A stretch of DNA of 51,677 bases from an uncultured Bacteroidales bacterium. Its GTDB lineage: Bacteria > Bacteroidota > Bacteroidia > Bacteroidales > F082. The position numbers and the translations under genes were made by a program. Where the stretch lies: positions 1 to 51,677 of the forward strand of contig CAJOEZ010000025.1 in the NCBI GenBank assembly GCA_905233685.1, written 5' to 3'. This document shows positions 27,207 to 36,308 of this stretch, one piece after another. The first letter of the stretch is position 1; every line of letters starts with the position of its first letter. The notes beneath the pieces were generated by a model. That model saw only the letters and a list, made by a program, of their open reading frames with translations. It did not search any database and was not told the DNA's origin.

Positions 27207-28991
27207 TCATTTCAGCGGTGTCAACGGAAACACAAGGTTCACGATGAAGATGTTGGCGGCGAGGATGATGAAGTTCATCGGCAGTCCGATGCGGATGAAG
27301 TCCTTGAAACGGTAGCCGCCGGGACCATAGACCAGCATGTGGGTGGGCGATCCGATGGGGGTGGCAAAACTGCTGCTGACGCTAATCATCAAAGCAATGA
27401 GGAAAGGGTAGGGATCGTAGCCCAGCTTCATGGCGGCCTCCCACATAATGGGGAAAAACATGGCACCAGCGGCAGTATTGGAGATAAATTCTGTGATGAA
27501 GGTAGCTACAAAACAAACGGCAATCATCACGACAAGGGGATTGGTGCCACAGACATCGAGGATGCCGTTGGCTAAGCGCTCGGCGATACCTGTCTTCTGG
27601 ATGGCGAGGCCGAGGACGGCGCTGCCGGCAAAGACCATCAGTATGCTCCAGTTGATGGACTTCATGGCCTGGTCGGCATTGCAGCAGCGGAAGATGAGCA
27701 TGGCGGCGGCAGCTAAGAAGGCGCTCTGCAGCAGGGGCATCACGCCGAGAGCCGAGAGAGCCACCATGGCAATCATGATGATGGTCGATACCAGCGTCCT
27801 GCGTCCGATGTTGGGCACGTCTTCCGAGTCGAAGAAGTGGAGGTTAGGGTCTTTCTCCACGGCGTCCATGTCGAAGCGTGGCGGGAACTCGAGGAGTAGC
27901 GTGTCGCCCGCCTGCAGCACGATGTCGCGTGCCGCCCCCTCAATGCGGTGACCGTGTCGCGACACAGCCACTATGGTGACGTTGTGCTGTTGGATGAAAC
28001 TGAAAACATCCATCTGATTGCCGATGAGCTTGCTTCCGAAGGTGACGTAGGCGGTGCGCAACTTGCGGTCTTTCTCTATATCGTTCACCGAGAACACAGG
28101 GCAGTTGGCGATGACCAGCCCGTGGGTCTTCGTCAGCTCCAGAATCTCGTCAATCTGTCCGGCAAAAACCAGCTGGTCGCCGCCCATCAGGTATTCGTCT
28201 TCATTGACAGAAACCTGGGTTTCATCGAAGCGGTAAAGCTCGATGAGGCTGCCGCCAGGCACATGCAGCAGCCCGGCCTTGCCTATCGTCTCGCCGATGT
28301 ATGGATTGTCGGAGGGCACCACTAACTCAGCCGTGTATTCGCCCGTCGATTCAAATTCACTCTCCGGGGCCTTGCGTTCTGGAAGCAGCTTGTGCAGAGC
28401 AATCACCGACAGTATGCCCACGGCCAGACAGAACAATCCTGGCACTGTGGTAGCGAAGATGTTCATTGCCTCACCGGTCTTTTCCTCGTAGAGGCCGCCG
28501 ATGATTAGGTTCGGTGGGGTTCCTATGAGGGTGCAGACACCGCCCATGCCAGAGGCATAGCTCAGCGGGATGAGTAGCTTGGAAGGTGCCACACCGAGTT
28601 TCTTGGACCACGTCTTGACGATACCCACGAAGAGTGCCACCACGGTGGTGTTACTAAGGAACGAACTGAGCGCGGCCACGGGGAGCATCAAACGCACTAT
28701 CGCCTTACGGTAACTCCCTGGTTGTCCCAAGAGATGCTTCGCAATCCATTGCAGAACGCCAGTATAAGTCAGTCCAGCGATGACAACAAAAAGTACCCCT
28801 ACGGTGATGACCGAGGTGCCTGAAAAACCAGAGAAGGCCTCCTTGGCATCAAGCACACCGGTAACGAACAGGATGCCTATGGCGGCTAGGAACGCCAAGT
28901 CAGAACGAAGCTTGGTGAACAGCAACACCCCGAACAGTCCTAGCACGGTAACAATGGTAATCCACGCATCAAGTCCAAAACCCAAGAACAT
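27207..28991 (-). CDS. SLC13/DASS-family anion transporter with RCK_C domains
   Basis: 594 residues. An N-terminal membrane half, two TrkA-C (RCK_C) domains in the middle (about 205-380), and a C-terminal membrane half containing GSAVLGLAIQKTG and SSSFATPIGSPTHMLVYG. This matches the inner-membrane DASS group that moves dicarboxylates, sulfate or other divalent anions with sodium; the substrate cannot be told. First gene of an operon with the phosphatase and kinase-like genes. Confidence 0.88.
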   Translation of the reverse strand: MFLGFGLDAWITIVTVLGLFGVLLFTKLRSDLAFLAAIGILFVTGVLDAKEAFSGFSGTSVITVGVLFVVIAGLTYTGVLQWIAKHLLGQPGSYRKAIVRLMLPVAALSSFLSNTTVVALFVGIVKTWSKKLGVAPSKLLIPLSYASGMGGVCTLIGTPPNLIIGGLYEEKTGEAMNIFATTVPGLFCLAVGILSVIALHKLLPERKAPESEFESTGEYTAELVVPSDNPYIGETIGKAGLLHVPGGSLIELYRFDETQVSVNEDEYLMGGDQLVFAGQIDEILELTKTHGLVIANCPVFSVNDIEKDRKLRTAYVTFGSKLIGNQMDVFSFIQQHNVTIVAVSRHGHRIEGAARDIVLQAGDTLLLEFPPRFDMDAVEKDPNLHFFDSEDVPNIGRRTLVSTIIMIAMVALSALGVMPLLQSAFLAAAAMLIFRCCNADQAMKSINWSILMVFAGSAVLGLAIQKTGIAERLANGILDVCGTNPLVVMIAVCFVATFITEFISNTAAGAMFFPIMWEAAMKLGYDPYPFLIALMISVSSSFATPIGSPTHMLVYGPGGYRFKDFIRIGLPMNFIILAANIFIVNLVFPLTPLK

Positions 28992-29071
28992 ATCGTTTGT
29001 TGTCTAATCGTTATGAAGTTAAAGTTCTCAAGCACTTATTCCAATACTCATTCTTTTTGCCAATCATGGCA

Positions 29072-29079
29072 CAAAAATA
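29072..29079 (-). promoter_or_regulatory. -7 element of the SLC13 operon
   Basis: TATTTTTG on the minus strand about 80 bases before the SLC13 start. A TTTC about 20 bases upstream is a weak -33 match. Confidence 0.5.
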
Positions 29080-29111
29080 GGAGTTTTTTGGAAGCGAAAT
29101 ATAGAATAAGG

Positions 29112-30215
29112 TTACCTTTCAAACGACGGCTGGAGTAAATACAGCCCCGTGTTTCCTTCCTCTTTGGCTTGCGTAGCGAGCTGTCCGATGGGCGATTCCG
29201 GACTGCGGCCTACGTCAATGATAAGGCCGTGCCTCATATCCGGGAAAGCCGTGAGCATGGCAACATCGCCATTGCTATCGCCAGCGACCAGCACAGGCCC
29301 TGCATTGCCATAGGCAGGAGCTATATAAGCGCGGATGCAATCCACCTTGCCCTCTCTGTTGGGCTGCTTATAGTCTGGGTCAAATTCCGCAATGATTCTT
29401 TCTCCTGAAACGAAGCGGAGTCCGTATACCTGCTCTGCAGGAAGGCCAAATCCCATTATTGAATCGCAGGCCAGCACTTCCACTATCAGTTCCAGGGAGG
29501 CAGAGCAGACATAGACGTCGATTCCGGCAACTTCAAGGCAATGGTATAAGTCTTTCATCTCTGGTGCCACCCAGATGCCGCGCATAACATCGCCACCCCA
29601 TTGGCCGTCGGGCGAATGCCATGGCTCTACGGCAAGTTTGTCCAAACCTAGATGCTCAGCGATAGCATCACGAATGAGCGTTTTGGCTTCGTTCTCGGTA
29701 AAACCTGCCAGCAGTCCGGGCTGCCAGAGGTAAGCCACCCAACTACCCCATCGATTGTCCATAGCTTCATATAGGGAGCACATGCGAGCCCGGAAGTCAA
29801 GGTAAAGGTATGATTGGCGAACTGCCTCAATACTTTCACCTGACTCCAATATCGCGGTCAGGCTATCGTATTCCGCCGCCAAGATGCTTCCCATCTCGGC
29901 ATAGGTAATTCCAGTTTCTGGCATTGGTTCTTCCGGTGACGGAATGCCGTCGAGAAAGTGGTGGAAGGGAGCCTCAGCATAGCGCAGATGCTCGATTTGA
30001 TACACACAAAGGGCTTGTGAGATATCGTGAACGATGGAAGTCTGATCGAAATCAAACACGGCGTAAGAACTTTTCCCCGAGCTGGCCATCAGCCCATTAA
30101 GTGCTTCACGTACTTGGGGGTCCCATTTGCCTCCCTCAAGGCTTACCTTTTGAGAATCCTTGTTGCATGAAAGCAATAGAAAAAGGAAAAAGACGAAAAA
30201 AAGTTTTCTTTTCAT
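29112..30215 (-). CDS. HAD-superfamily phosphatase lipoprotein
   Basis: 367 residues. Lipoprotein signal ending in FLLLSC (Cys17). Catalytic motif I is VFDFDQTS (nucleophile Asp55, Asp57), and motif IV is AGDSNGDVAML (about 317-327). These fit class IB HAD phosphatases such as the phosphorylcholine/phosphoserine-phosphatase-like enzymes. The lipoprotein signal puts it outside the cytoplasm, where it may release phosphate from small organic phosphates (inference). Monocistronic. Confidence 0.82.
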   Translation of the reverse strand: MKRKLFFVFFLFLLLSCNKDSQKVSLEGGKWDPQVREALNGLMASSGKSSYAVFDFDQTSIVHDISQALCVYQIEHLRYAEAPFHHFLDGIPSPEEPMPETGITYAEMGSILAAEYDSLTAILESGESIEAVRQSYLYLDFRARMCSLYEAMDNRWGSWVAYLWQPGLLAGFTENEAKTLIRDAIAEHLGLDKLAVEPWHSPDGQWGGDVMRGIWVAPEMKDLYHCLEVAGIDVYVCSASLELIVEVLACDSIMGFGLPAEQVYGLRFVSGERIIAEFDPDYKQPNREGKVDCIRAYIAPAYGNAGPVLVAGDSNGDVAMLTAFPDMRHGLIIDVGRSPESPIGQLATQAKEEGNTGLYLLQPSFER

Positions 30216-30223
30216 AAAGAAAT

Positions 30224-30231
30224 CAAAGGTA
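30224..30231 (-). promoter_or_regulatory. -7 element of the HAD lipoprotein gene
   Basis: TACCTTTG on the minus strand right before the start codon region. A -33 is not clear, and the upstream terminator hairpin occupies that position. Confidence 0.4.
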
Positions 30232-30238
30232 AAATGGG

Positions 30239-30266
30239 AAAAAGCCTCCCTTACGAGAGGCTTTTT
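30239..30266 (-). terminator. terminator of rocD
   Basis: AAAAAGCCTC (30239-30248) pairs with GAGGCTTTTT (30257-30266); on the minus strand it is 15 bases past the rocD stop. The U-run is part of the stem. Symmetric, so it could also act on the other strand. Confidence 0.75.
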
Positions 30267-30281
30267 CGTTGTTTAACAAAA

Positions 30282-31481
30282 TCATTCAAAAGAAGCGATG
30301 GCCTTCTTGATGATTTCGATGGCTTCGCGGAGTTCGGCCTCAGTGATGACCAAGGGCGGGGCGAAGCGGATGATGTGCTGGTGCGTAGGCTTGGCCAGCA
30401 GGCCGAGGTCGCGCATCTTGAGGCACACATCCCAAGCTTCCTTGCCGTCTTTAGGTTTGATAATCACGGCGTTGAGCAAGCCCTTACCACGAACTTTCTC
30501 AATCATCGGGCTCTTGATCTTGCTGATTTCTTCGCGGAAAATCTTACCAAGACGTTCAGCGTTCTCCATCAGATGCTCCTCCTTGATGACCTCAAGGGCG
30601 GCGATGCTCACGCGGGCAGCAATCGGGTTACCGCCGAAGGTGGAACCGTGCTCACCGGGCTTGATGTTCAGCATGATGTCGTCGTCGGCGAGGACGCAGG
30701 ACACCGGCACCACACCACCACCGAGGGCCTTGCCTAGGATGAGGATGTCGGGGCGCACGCCTTCGTGGTCGCAGGCCAGCATCTTACCCGTGCGGGCGAT
30801 ACCGCACTGCACCTCGTCGGCCATAAACAGCACATTGTACTTCTTGCAGATGTCGTAGCACTTCTTCAGGTAACCGTCGTCCGGAACATAGACACCAGCC
30901 TCGCCTTGTATGGGCTCTAAGAGGAAACCGGCGATTTCCTTGCCTTCCTTGGCCAGCACTTTTTCAAGAGCGTCGGGATCATTGTAAGGGATGCGGATGA
31001 AACCGGGAGTCATGGGGCCGTAGTTGGCATAGCTCTCGGGGTCGTTACTCATCGTGATGATAGTGATGGTGCGGCCGTGGAAGTTGCCTTCGCAGCACAC
31101 GATCTTCACCTTGTCGTTCGGGATACCCTTCTTAACGACACCCCAACGGCGGGCGAGCTTCAGGCCCGTTTCGTCGGCTTCGGCGCCCGAGTTCATGGGC
31201 AGCACCTTGTCGTAGCCGAAGTATTCGGTCACATATTTTTCCCACACGCCAAGCGCGTCGTTATAGAAAGCGCGGCTGCTGAGGGTGAGGCGTTCGGCCT
31301 GGTCGGTCATGGCCTTGATGATTTTCGGGTGGCAATGGCCTTGGTTGACAGCGGAATAGGCCGACAGGAAGTCAAAATACTCTTTTCCTTCGACGTCCCA
31401 CACTTTGGCGCCCTTACCCTTGGCGAGGACGACCGGCAGCGGGTGATAGTTATGGGCACCGTACTTGGCTTCCAGGTCCAT
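30282..31481 (-). CDS. rocD: ornithine aminotransferase
   Basis: 399 residues, a class-III PLP aminotransferase. It has the ornithine-aminotransferase N-terminus [14 protein letters not shown], the cofactor lysine in ILGKALGGG, and substrate motif STFGGNPIA. It converts ornithine and 2-oxoglutarate to glutamate semialdehyde (and then proline) and glutamate. Upstream in frame is Q-Q-A and then no usable start codon before a stop, so the ATG at 31481 is chosen. Spaced 55 bases from the TPR gene and ends with its own terminator; a TAACTTTG -7-like element lies at 31524-31531. Confidence 0.93.
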   Translation of the reverse strand: MDLEAKYGAHNYHPLPVVLAKGKGAKVWDVEGKEYFDFLSAYSAVNQGHCHPKIIKAMTDQAERLTLSSRAFYNDALGVWEKYVTEYFGYDKVLPMNSGAEADETGLKLARRWGVVKKGIPNDKVKIVCCEGNFHGRTITIITMSNDPESYANYGPMTPGFIRIPYNDPDALEKVLAKEGKEIAGFLLEPIQGEAGVYVPDDGYLKKCYDICKKYNVLFMADEVQCGIARTGKMLACDHEGVRPDILILGKALGGGVVPVSCVLADDDIMLNIKPGEHGSTFGGNPIAARVSIAALEVIKEEHLMENAERLGKIFREEISKIKSPMIEKVRGKGLLNAVIIKPKDGKEAWDVCLKMRDLGLLAKPTHQHIIRFAPPLVITEAELREAIEIIKKAIASFE

Positions 31482-31536
31482 AGCTTGTTGCGATGATGTG
31501 ATTAAGATTCAAAATTTGAACTGCAAAGTTAGGGTT

Positions 31537-32985
31537 TTATTTTGGATTATTCGCATGACGCGCAAAATATTGTTTCACTATCCTTGCGACAATCCATCCG
31601 AGGAGCACGGCCAAAATGATGCCGAGGCAGCCGAAAAAGCCGAGTTTGTATTGGGACAATTGGGCCTGTTGAGCTTCCAAAACCGCATCTTGCTGTTCCT
31701 CACGCTCCAAAAGATTGGCAACCACGTCTTCCAATTCGCGGTTACGGTCATACAAATCGGCGTTTTCCCTGACGAGGGCGGCTCGTTCCTCATCGATGTC
31801 GCTGAGTTCTTTTTCCAAGTCATCATAACGCCCCAAGCGGGCATAGTCAAGGATGAGCGGCAACCTTGTTGAGGCGTGCAAATTGGCGATGCTCGATTGG
31901 TTCTCTAACTCGAAATAGCGGTCCAAATATTGGAGCGATTTTTTGGCGTCGCCCAAGCGGGAATAGACGATGCCCAGCCCAACGCAAGCAATCATTTGTC
32001 CCGAAAGATGTGCCTCGCTCCCGGCCAATGCCAGCGCCTCACTGTAGCCTCTCAAAGCCGCTTGGTTGTCGCCACGGTTCATGTTGATGAACGCCATCTC
32101 CGACAGCACTTCTGACTTCAAGACGCGCATCAGATTCTGGTCGATTTTCTTTTTTGCTTGGCAATCAGCGTAATACATGGATTTTTCAAAATAATGCATT
32201 GCGCTGTCATAGTTCACCATTTGGTGCGTATAAAGCGAACCAAGGTTTTTGCAAGTGTTTTGCAAAAGATAATAATCTTCCTCGGCCTCCAGTTCGGGTA
32301 TGATTCCGACAAGCATCTTCTTCGCTTCCAAAGGTTTGCCGATTTCTGTATAGATGGTAGCAATGTTGCCAGTGGCCTGAATCGCCATGGGTTGGTTCCC
32401 GATGTCGTTGGAGATTTTCACAACCCGAAAGTAATGATCAAGAGCAGTGGTGAAGTTGTTTTTCTGATAGTTGATAATGGCCAAATTGGCAAAGATGTAA
32501 GCGCACGAAAGGCTGTCGTTCATCTGTTCCGCAATGGTTAAGGCATTGTCGTAGAACATATTGGAAGAATCGATGCTGCCCAAAATCAGCTCGTAGGTGG
32601 CGATACTCCAAATGGCCTCAAACATATTGGCGGTGTCGGCCAAAGCCTCATTGAGCGCATACGACCGCCTGAGATAGTCTTTCGCCAAGTCGAGGTCGGC
32701 GTGGTGGGCGTATTGGATGCCGAGGACATAGTTGGCTTTGGCTTCCAAGTCGCTCAACCCCAGCGCATTGGCTTCCTTAATGGCTTTTTCTCCCCAGTCA
32801 ATGCAATCGTCGAAAGAAATGTCATAGAAATCCCAAGTCAGCTCAATCATGGTTTTGACCTTCTCGCGGCCTTCCTGAGCGGCGTAGGCTTCTTGCAAAC
32901 TATCTACAATATGTGTGTCGATTTGGGCGAAGGCCGAAACCGACAAACCAAAGAAAACCAATATGTTAAGCCATCGCTTCATCAA
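31537..32985 (-). CDS. TPR protein with coiled coil and C-terminal membrane anchor
   Basis: 482 residues. Signal peptide MMKRWLNILVFFGLSVSAFA, TPR helices (about 30-390), a coiled coil (about 395-440) and one transmembrane helix (about 445-468) with a short basic tail. It resembles the sensor half of the TPR regulators in this window but lacks their DNA-binding-like end. Its ATG overlaps the stop of the metallo-beta-lactamase gene by 4 bases, so the two are translationally coupled. Confidence 0.78.
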   Translation of the reverse strand: MMKRWLNILVFFGLSVSAFAQIDTHIVDSLQEAYAAQEGREKVKTMIELTWDFYDISFDDCIDWGEKAIKEANALGLSDLEAKANYVLGIQYAHHADLDLAKDYLRRSYALNEALADTANMFEAIWSIATYELILGSIDSSNMFYDNALTIAEQMNDSLSCAYIFANLAIINYQKNNFTTALDHYFRVVKISNDIGNQPMAIQATGNIATIYTEIGKPLEAKKMLVGIIPELEAEEDYYLLQNTCKNLGSLYTHQMVNYDSAMHYFEKSMYYADCQAKKKIDQNLMRVLKSEVLSEMAFINMNRGDNQAALRGYSEALALAGSEAHLSGQMIACVGLGIVYSRLGDAKKSLQYLDRYFELENQSSIANLHASTRLPLILDYARLGRYDDLEKELSDIDEERAALVRENADLYDRNRELEDVVANLLEREEQQDAVLEAQQAQLSQYKLGFFGCLGIILAVLLGWIVARIVKQYFARHANNPK

Positions 32986-33623
32986 AGGAACATATTGTAG
33001 CGTTGTTCGTCGAATATGGTGGTGCTTTCGCCGTGGCCAGGGAAGACGGTGGTGTCGTCGGGAAGGTGGAACAGCCTGTCCTTTATGCTGTTACGAAGCG
33101 TTTCATAGTCGCCACCGGGCAAGTCGGTGCGGCCGATGCTGCGACTGAAGAGCGCGTCGCCAGTGAAGACCCAGCCCTCGATTTCGGCATAAAGGCTGAT
33201 GCTGCCCTCGGCATGGCCAGGGGTGCAAATCACTTCCAATGTACTTTCTCCTACCTTGATGATTTCGCCATCTTTCAAGTCACGGTCAGGCATTTCGCAG
33301 GTACCGTTGAACAAAAGCCCGAAGAAATGTGACTGTCGCTCGGCGCTTTTGAAGTCGTTCTTCACATTGGGATGCGCCGCCACGGGAATAGTGTATTTTT
33401 TCTTGACGGCGGGATTCCCCAGAATATGGTCGATATGGCCGTGTGTGTTAATGACCATCAAGGGCTTGAGGCGGTGGCTGTCGATGAAGCCGAAAAGTTG
33501 GTTTTCCTCGCCCGCATTGGAGCAGCCTGGGTCGATGATGACGCATTCCTTGGCATTGTCGTCGTAAACGACATAAGTGTTTTCCGAAAAGGGATTGAAA
33601 ACGAATTGTTCGAGTTGGAGCAT
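32982..33623 (-). CDS. metallo-beta-lactamase-fold hydrolase (glyoxalase-II-like)
   Basis: 213 residues. The MBL motif THGHIDH (His61, His63, Asp65, His66) and later TPGHAEGS and PGHGESTT supply the usual two-metal ligands. Short glyoxalase-II-like hydrolases of this kind act on thioesters such as S-lactoylglutathione; the substrate is not established here, and Bacteroidales often lack glutathione. Begins 15 bases after pyrG and overlaps the TPR gene by 4 bases. Confidence 0.85.
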   Translation of the reverse strand: MLQLEQFVFNPFSENTYVVYDDNAKECVIIDPGCSNAGEENQLFGFIDSHRLKPLMVINTHGHIDHILGNPAVKKKYTIPVAAHPNVKNDFKSAERQSHFFGLLFNGTCEMPDRDLKDGEIIKVGESTLEVICTPGHAEGSISLYAEIEGWVFTGDALFSRSIGRTDLPGGDYETLRNSIKDRLFHLPDDTTVFPGHGESTTIFDEQRYNMFL

Positions 33624-33638
33624 AATGATGGTTTTGTT

Positions 33639-35222
33639 TTATTTGGCGATTTCCTTGATGAAACTCATAAAGAGAGGATGAGGGTGAAGCACGGTGCTGG
33701 AATATTCAGGATGGAATTGTGTCCCTATGAACCAGCGGTGGTCGGGAATTTCGACGATTTCGACCAAGTCGCTTTCAGGATTCACGCCAACGCACTTCAT
33801 GCCGTTCTTCTCATATTCCTCTTTGTATCGGTTGTTGAATTCATAACGGTGGCGATGGCGTTCGCTGATTTGGAGTGTGCCATAGATTTCGGCCACGCGG
33901 CTGCCTTTGCGAAGCTCGCAGTTGTATGCACCCAAGCGCATGGTGCCGCCCATGTTGGTAATGGTTTTTTGTTCCTCCATCATGTCGATCACGTTGTGCG
34001 GGGTGTTGGTGTCCATCTCGCTCGAATTGGCGTCTTTGTAACCCAAAACGTTGCGGGCAAATTCAATGACCATCATCTGCATTCCCAAGCAAACGCCAAA
34101 GGCAGGAAGATTATTGACACGTGCATACTCAACAGCAATGATTTTCCCTTCGATGCCGCGTTGGCCAAAGCCTGGGCAGACCAAAATACCCGCCACGCCC
34201 GAGAGCTGCTCCGAAACGTTCTCCTTGGTGATGTTCTCGCTGTTGATGAAGTCGATTTTCACCTTCACATGGTTGTATATGCCTGCCAGGATAAGGCTCT
34301 CGCGGATGCTCTTGTAGGCGTCTTGAAGGTCATATTTGCCGACCAATCCCACATGCACTTCTTTTGTAGCGGTGCGTTGCAACTCCAAGAAACGATGCCA
34401 GCCTTCCATTTTTGGGGTCTCGCCCACAGGCACGCCGAACTTGCGTAATAATGCTGCATCGAGGCCTTGATTCTGCATGTTGACAGGTACGTCGTAGATG
34501 CTCGGAAGGTCTTCGCTCTGCACCACACATTCGAGGTCGACGTTGCAGAAGGAGGCAACCTTTTGGCGGATGCCGTCGGAGAGGTGCTTCTCGGTGCGCA
34601 GCACCAGTACATCAGGTTGGATGCCAGCACCCTGCATTTCCTTCACGGAATGTTGCGTGGGTTTGGTCTTCAACTCATCGGCGGCCTTGAGGTAAGGCAC
34701 ATAGGTGAGGTGCACGCTGACAGCGCGGTTGCCGAGTTCCCATTTCAGCTGACGGATGGCCTCCAAAAACGGCGCCGACTCAATGTCGCCGATGGTGCCG
34801 CCAATTTCGGAAATGACAAAATCGACCTCGTCGTTGTGCTGCAAAATCCTGTGTTTAATCTCGTCGGTGATGTGAGGCACCACTTGGATGGTCTTGCCGA
34901 GGTAGTCGCCGTGGCGCTCCTTGTCGATGACGGCTTTATATATTTTGCCCGTAGTCACGGAGTTGGCCTGGGTGGTGCGGATGCCCGTAAAGCGCTCGTA
35001 GTGGCCGAGGTCGAGGTCGGTCTCGGTACCGTCGACGGTCACGTAGCACTCACCGTGCTCGTAGGGATTCAGTGTCCCCGGGTCAATATTGATATAGGGG
35101 TCGAATTTCTGTATGGTGATAGTGTATCCGCGAGCTTGCAACAGCTTGCCGATGCTGGCGGAAATAATGCCTTTACCGAGGGAGGAGACCACACCTCCCG
35201 TAACGAAAATATAGCGAGTCAT
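33639..35222 (-). CDS. pyrG: CTP synthase
   Basis: 527 residues from the ATG at 35222; an upstream in-frame ATG at 35252 sits in the promoter and is rejected. N-terminal synthase domain with FVTGGVVSSLGKGI (ATP loop) and SEIGGTIGDIES; C-terminal class-I glutaminase with FGVCLGMQ (nucleophilic Cys) and the HPE of FHPEYSS. It aminates UTP to CTP using glutamine. First gene of a cluster with the MBL hydrolase and the TPR protein. Confidence 0.97.
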   Translation of the reverse strand: MTRYIFVTGGVVSSLGKGIISASIGKLLQARGYTITIQKFDPYINIDPGTLNPYEHGECYVTVDGTETDLDLGHYERFTGIRTTQANSVTTGKIYKAVIDKERHGDYLGKTIQVVPHITDEIKHRILQHNDEVDFVISEIGGTIGDIESAPFLEAIRQLKWELGNRAVSVHLTYVPYLKAADELKTKPTQHSVKEMQGAGIQPDVLVLRTEKHLSDGIRQKVASFCNVDLECVVQSEDLPSIYDVPVNMQNQGLDAALLRKFGVPVGETPKMEGWHRFLELQRTATKEVHVGLVGKYDLQDAYKSIRESLILAGIYNHVKVKIDFINSENITKENVSEQLSGVAGILVCPGFGQRGIEGKIIAVEYARVNNLPAFGVCLGMQMMVIEFARNVLGYKDANSSEMDTNTPHNVIDMMEEQKTITNMGGTMRLGAYNCELRKGSRVAEIYGTLQISERHRHRYEFNNRYKEEYEKNGMKCVGVNPESDLVEIVEIPDHRWFIGTQFHPEYSSTVLHPHPLFMSFIKEIAK

Positions 35223-35249
35223 AGTGAGGATAACTTTTGAAATAAGCGG

Positions 35250-35257
35250 CAAAAATA
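35250..35257 (-). promoter_or_regulatory. -7 element of pyrG
   Basis: TATTTTTG on the minus strand 27 bases before the chosen ATG, between the iminopeptidase stop and pyrG. No -33 is obvious. Confidence 0.5.
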
Positions 35258-35272
35258 GAAAAAAGTATTCAG

Positions 35273-36157
35273 TTAGTCATTCTTTTCCAGCCATTTCTCC
35301 AGTATTGTGCAATATTTGTCGGTTTGCTCGACAAAGCAGGTGTGACGCGCGCCTTTGAACACTTCCCAACGGCTGTTGGGGATGTGCTCATAAAGCGAGG
35401 CGGCCACCACGGGCGTGCAGATGTCGCGGGTGCCGCTACAAATCAGGCAGGGTTGCTTGATTTCGCCGAGACGGTCGGTATATTCAAAATTGGCCAAATT
35501 GCCCAAGGGCTGGTATTCGTTGGGACCCCAGCCATAGAGATAGGCCTCGTTGCCGGCGCGTTTGGGGCGACGGATGCATTCGGGCGAGTCGGCATCGACA
35601 CTGATGACGTAAAGCTCATAATAATGGTCGTTGGCGCGGAGGTAGTCGGGGTCGTCCCAATTGCCGCTTGCTTCGGCGCGACGGATGGCCTCTTGGTCCT
35701 CCTCCGACATGTATTTGATCAGGCGGTGCTGCTCGCTAGCCCAAAGCGCACTGGAGGCATGGCCTGAGGAAAGGATGACCGACTTGATGCCTTCAGGCTG
35801 GCAGTCAATGATATAGGCGATGGCTTGCATGGCGCCCCACGACTGCCCCAAGAGGTGAATCTGGTCAAGGTGCAGATGCTCGCGCAGGGCGATGAGTTCG
35901 TTGATCCAGGTCTCTTGCGTCCATAGCTCGGGATGGCCATCGAGATAAGAGTTGCCGCAGCCGATTTGGTCGTAGGAAATCACCTGTCGCCCTGTGTCGG
36001 CAATGCAGTCCAGCACTTCGAAATAGTTGTGTGTGCTTCCTGGTCCGCCGTGCAGGAGCAGCAACGCCGGCTTGTTCGACGGTTCCCCGACGATGCGATA
36101 ATACGTTTGGTAGCCTAAGTAAGGCATGTAGCCTTCTTGGATGGGATATTGTTTCAT
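35273..36157 (-). CDS. pip: proline iminopeptidase (alpha/beta hydrolase)
   Basis: 294 residues. Oxyanion motif LLLLHGGPGS, nucleophile elbow GQSWGAM (Ser about 105), acid Asp near RDICTP and His in ARHTCF. The HGGPG and GQSWG motifs are typical of proline iminopeptidases (S33), which remove N-terminal proline from peptides. No signal peptide, so cytoplasmic. A TATCTTTG -7-like element lies at 36183-36190. Confidence 0.87.
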   Translation of the reverse strand: MKQYPIQEGYMPYLGYQTYYRIVGEPSNKPALLLLHGGPGSTHNYFEVLDCIADTGRQVISYDQIGCGNSYLDGHPELWTQETWINELIALREHLHLDQIHLLGQSWGAMQAIAYIIDCQPEGIKSVILSSGHASSALWASEQHRLIKYMSEEDQEAIRRAEASGNWDDPDYLRANDHYYELYVISVDADSPECIRRPKRAGNEAYLYGWGPNEYQPLGNLANFEYTDRLGEIKQPCLICSGTRDICTPVVAASLYEHIPNSRWEVFKGARHTCFVEQTDKYCTILEKWLEKND

Positions 36158-36308
36158 AGTCGTGATATTTGATTTGCTGGGGCAAAGATAGGGAAAAAGT
36201 GTTTTAGGCTGAAAAATAATCGCTTTTTGGGGTGCTGGGATGTGCGCCTGAGGTGATTTGTGGGTGAAGTAAAACCGTGACAGCGGCGGCTTGGTTGGCA
36301 GAGATTTA

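Noticed and set aside
33372..34448. 358-residue open frame on the + strand
   Set aside because: Shadow of pyrG and the MBL gene, which have clear conserved motifs on the other strand.
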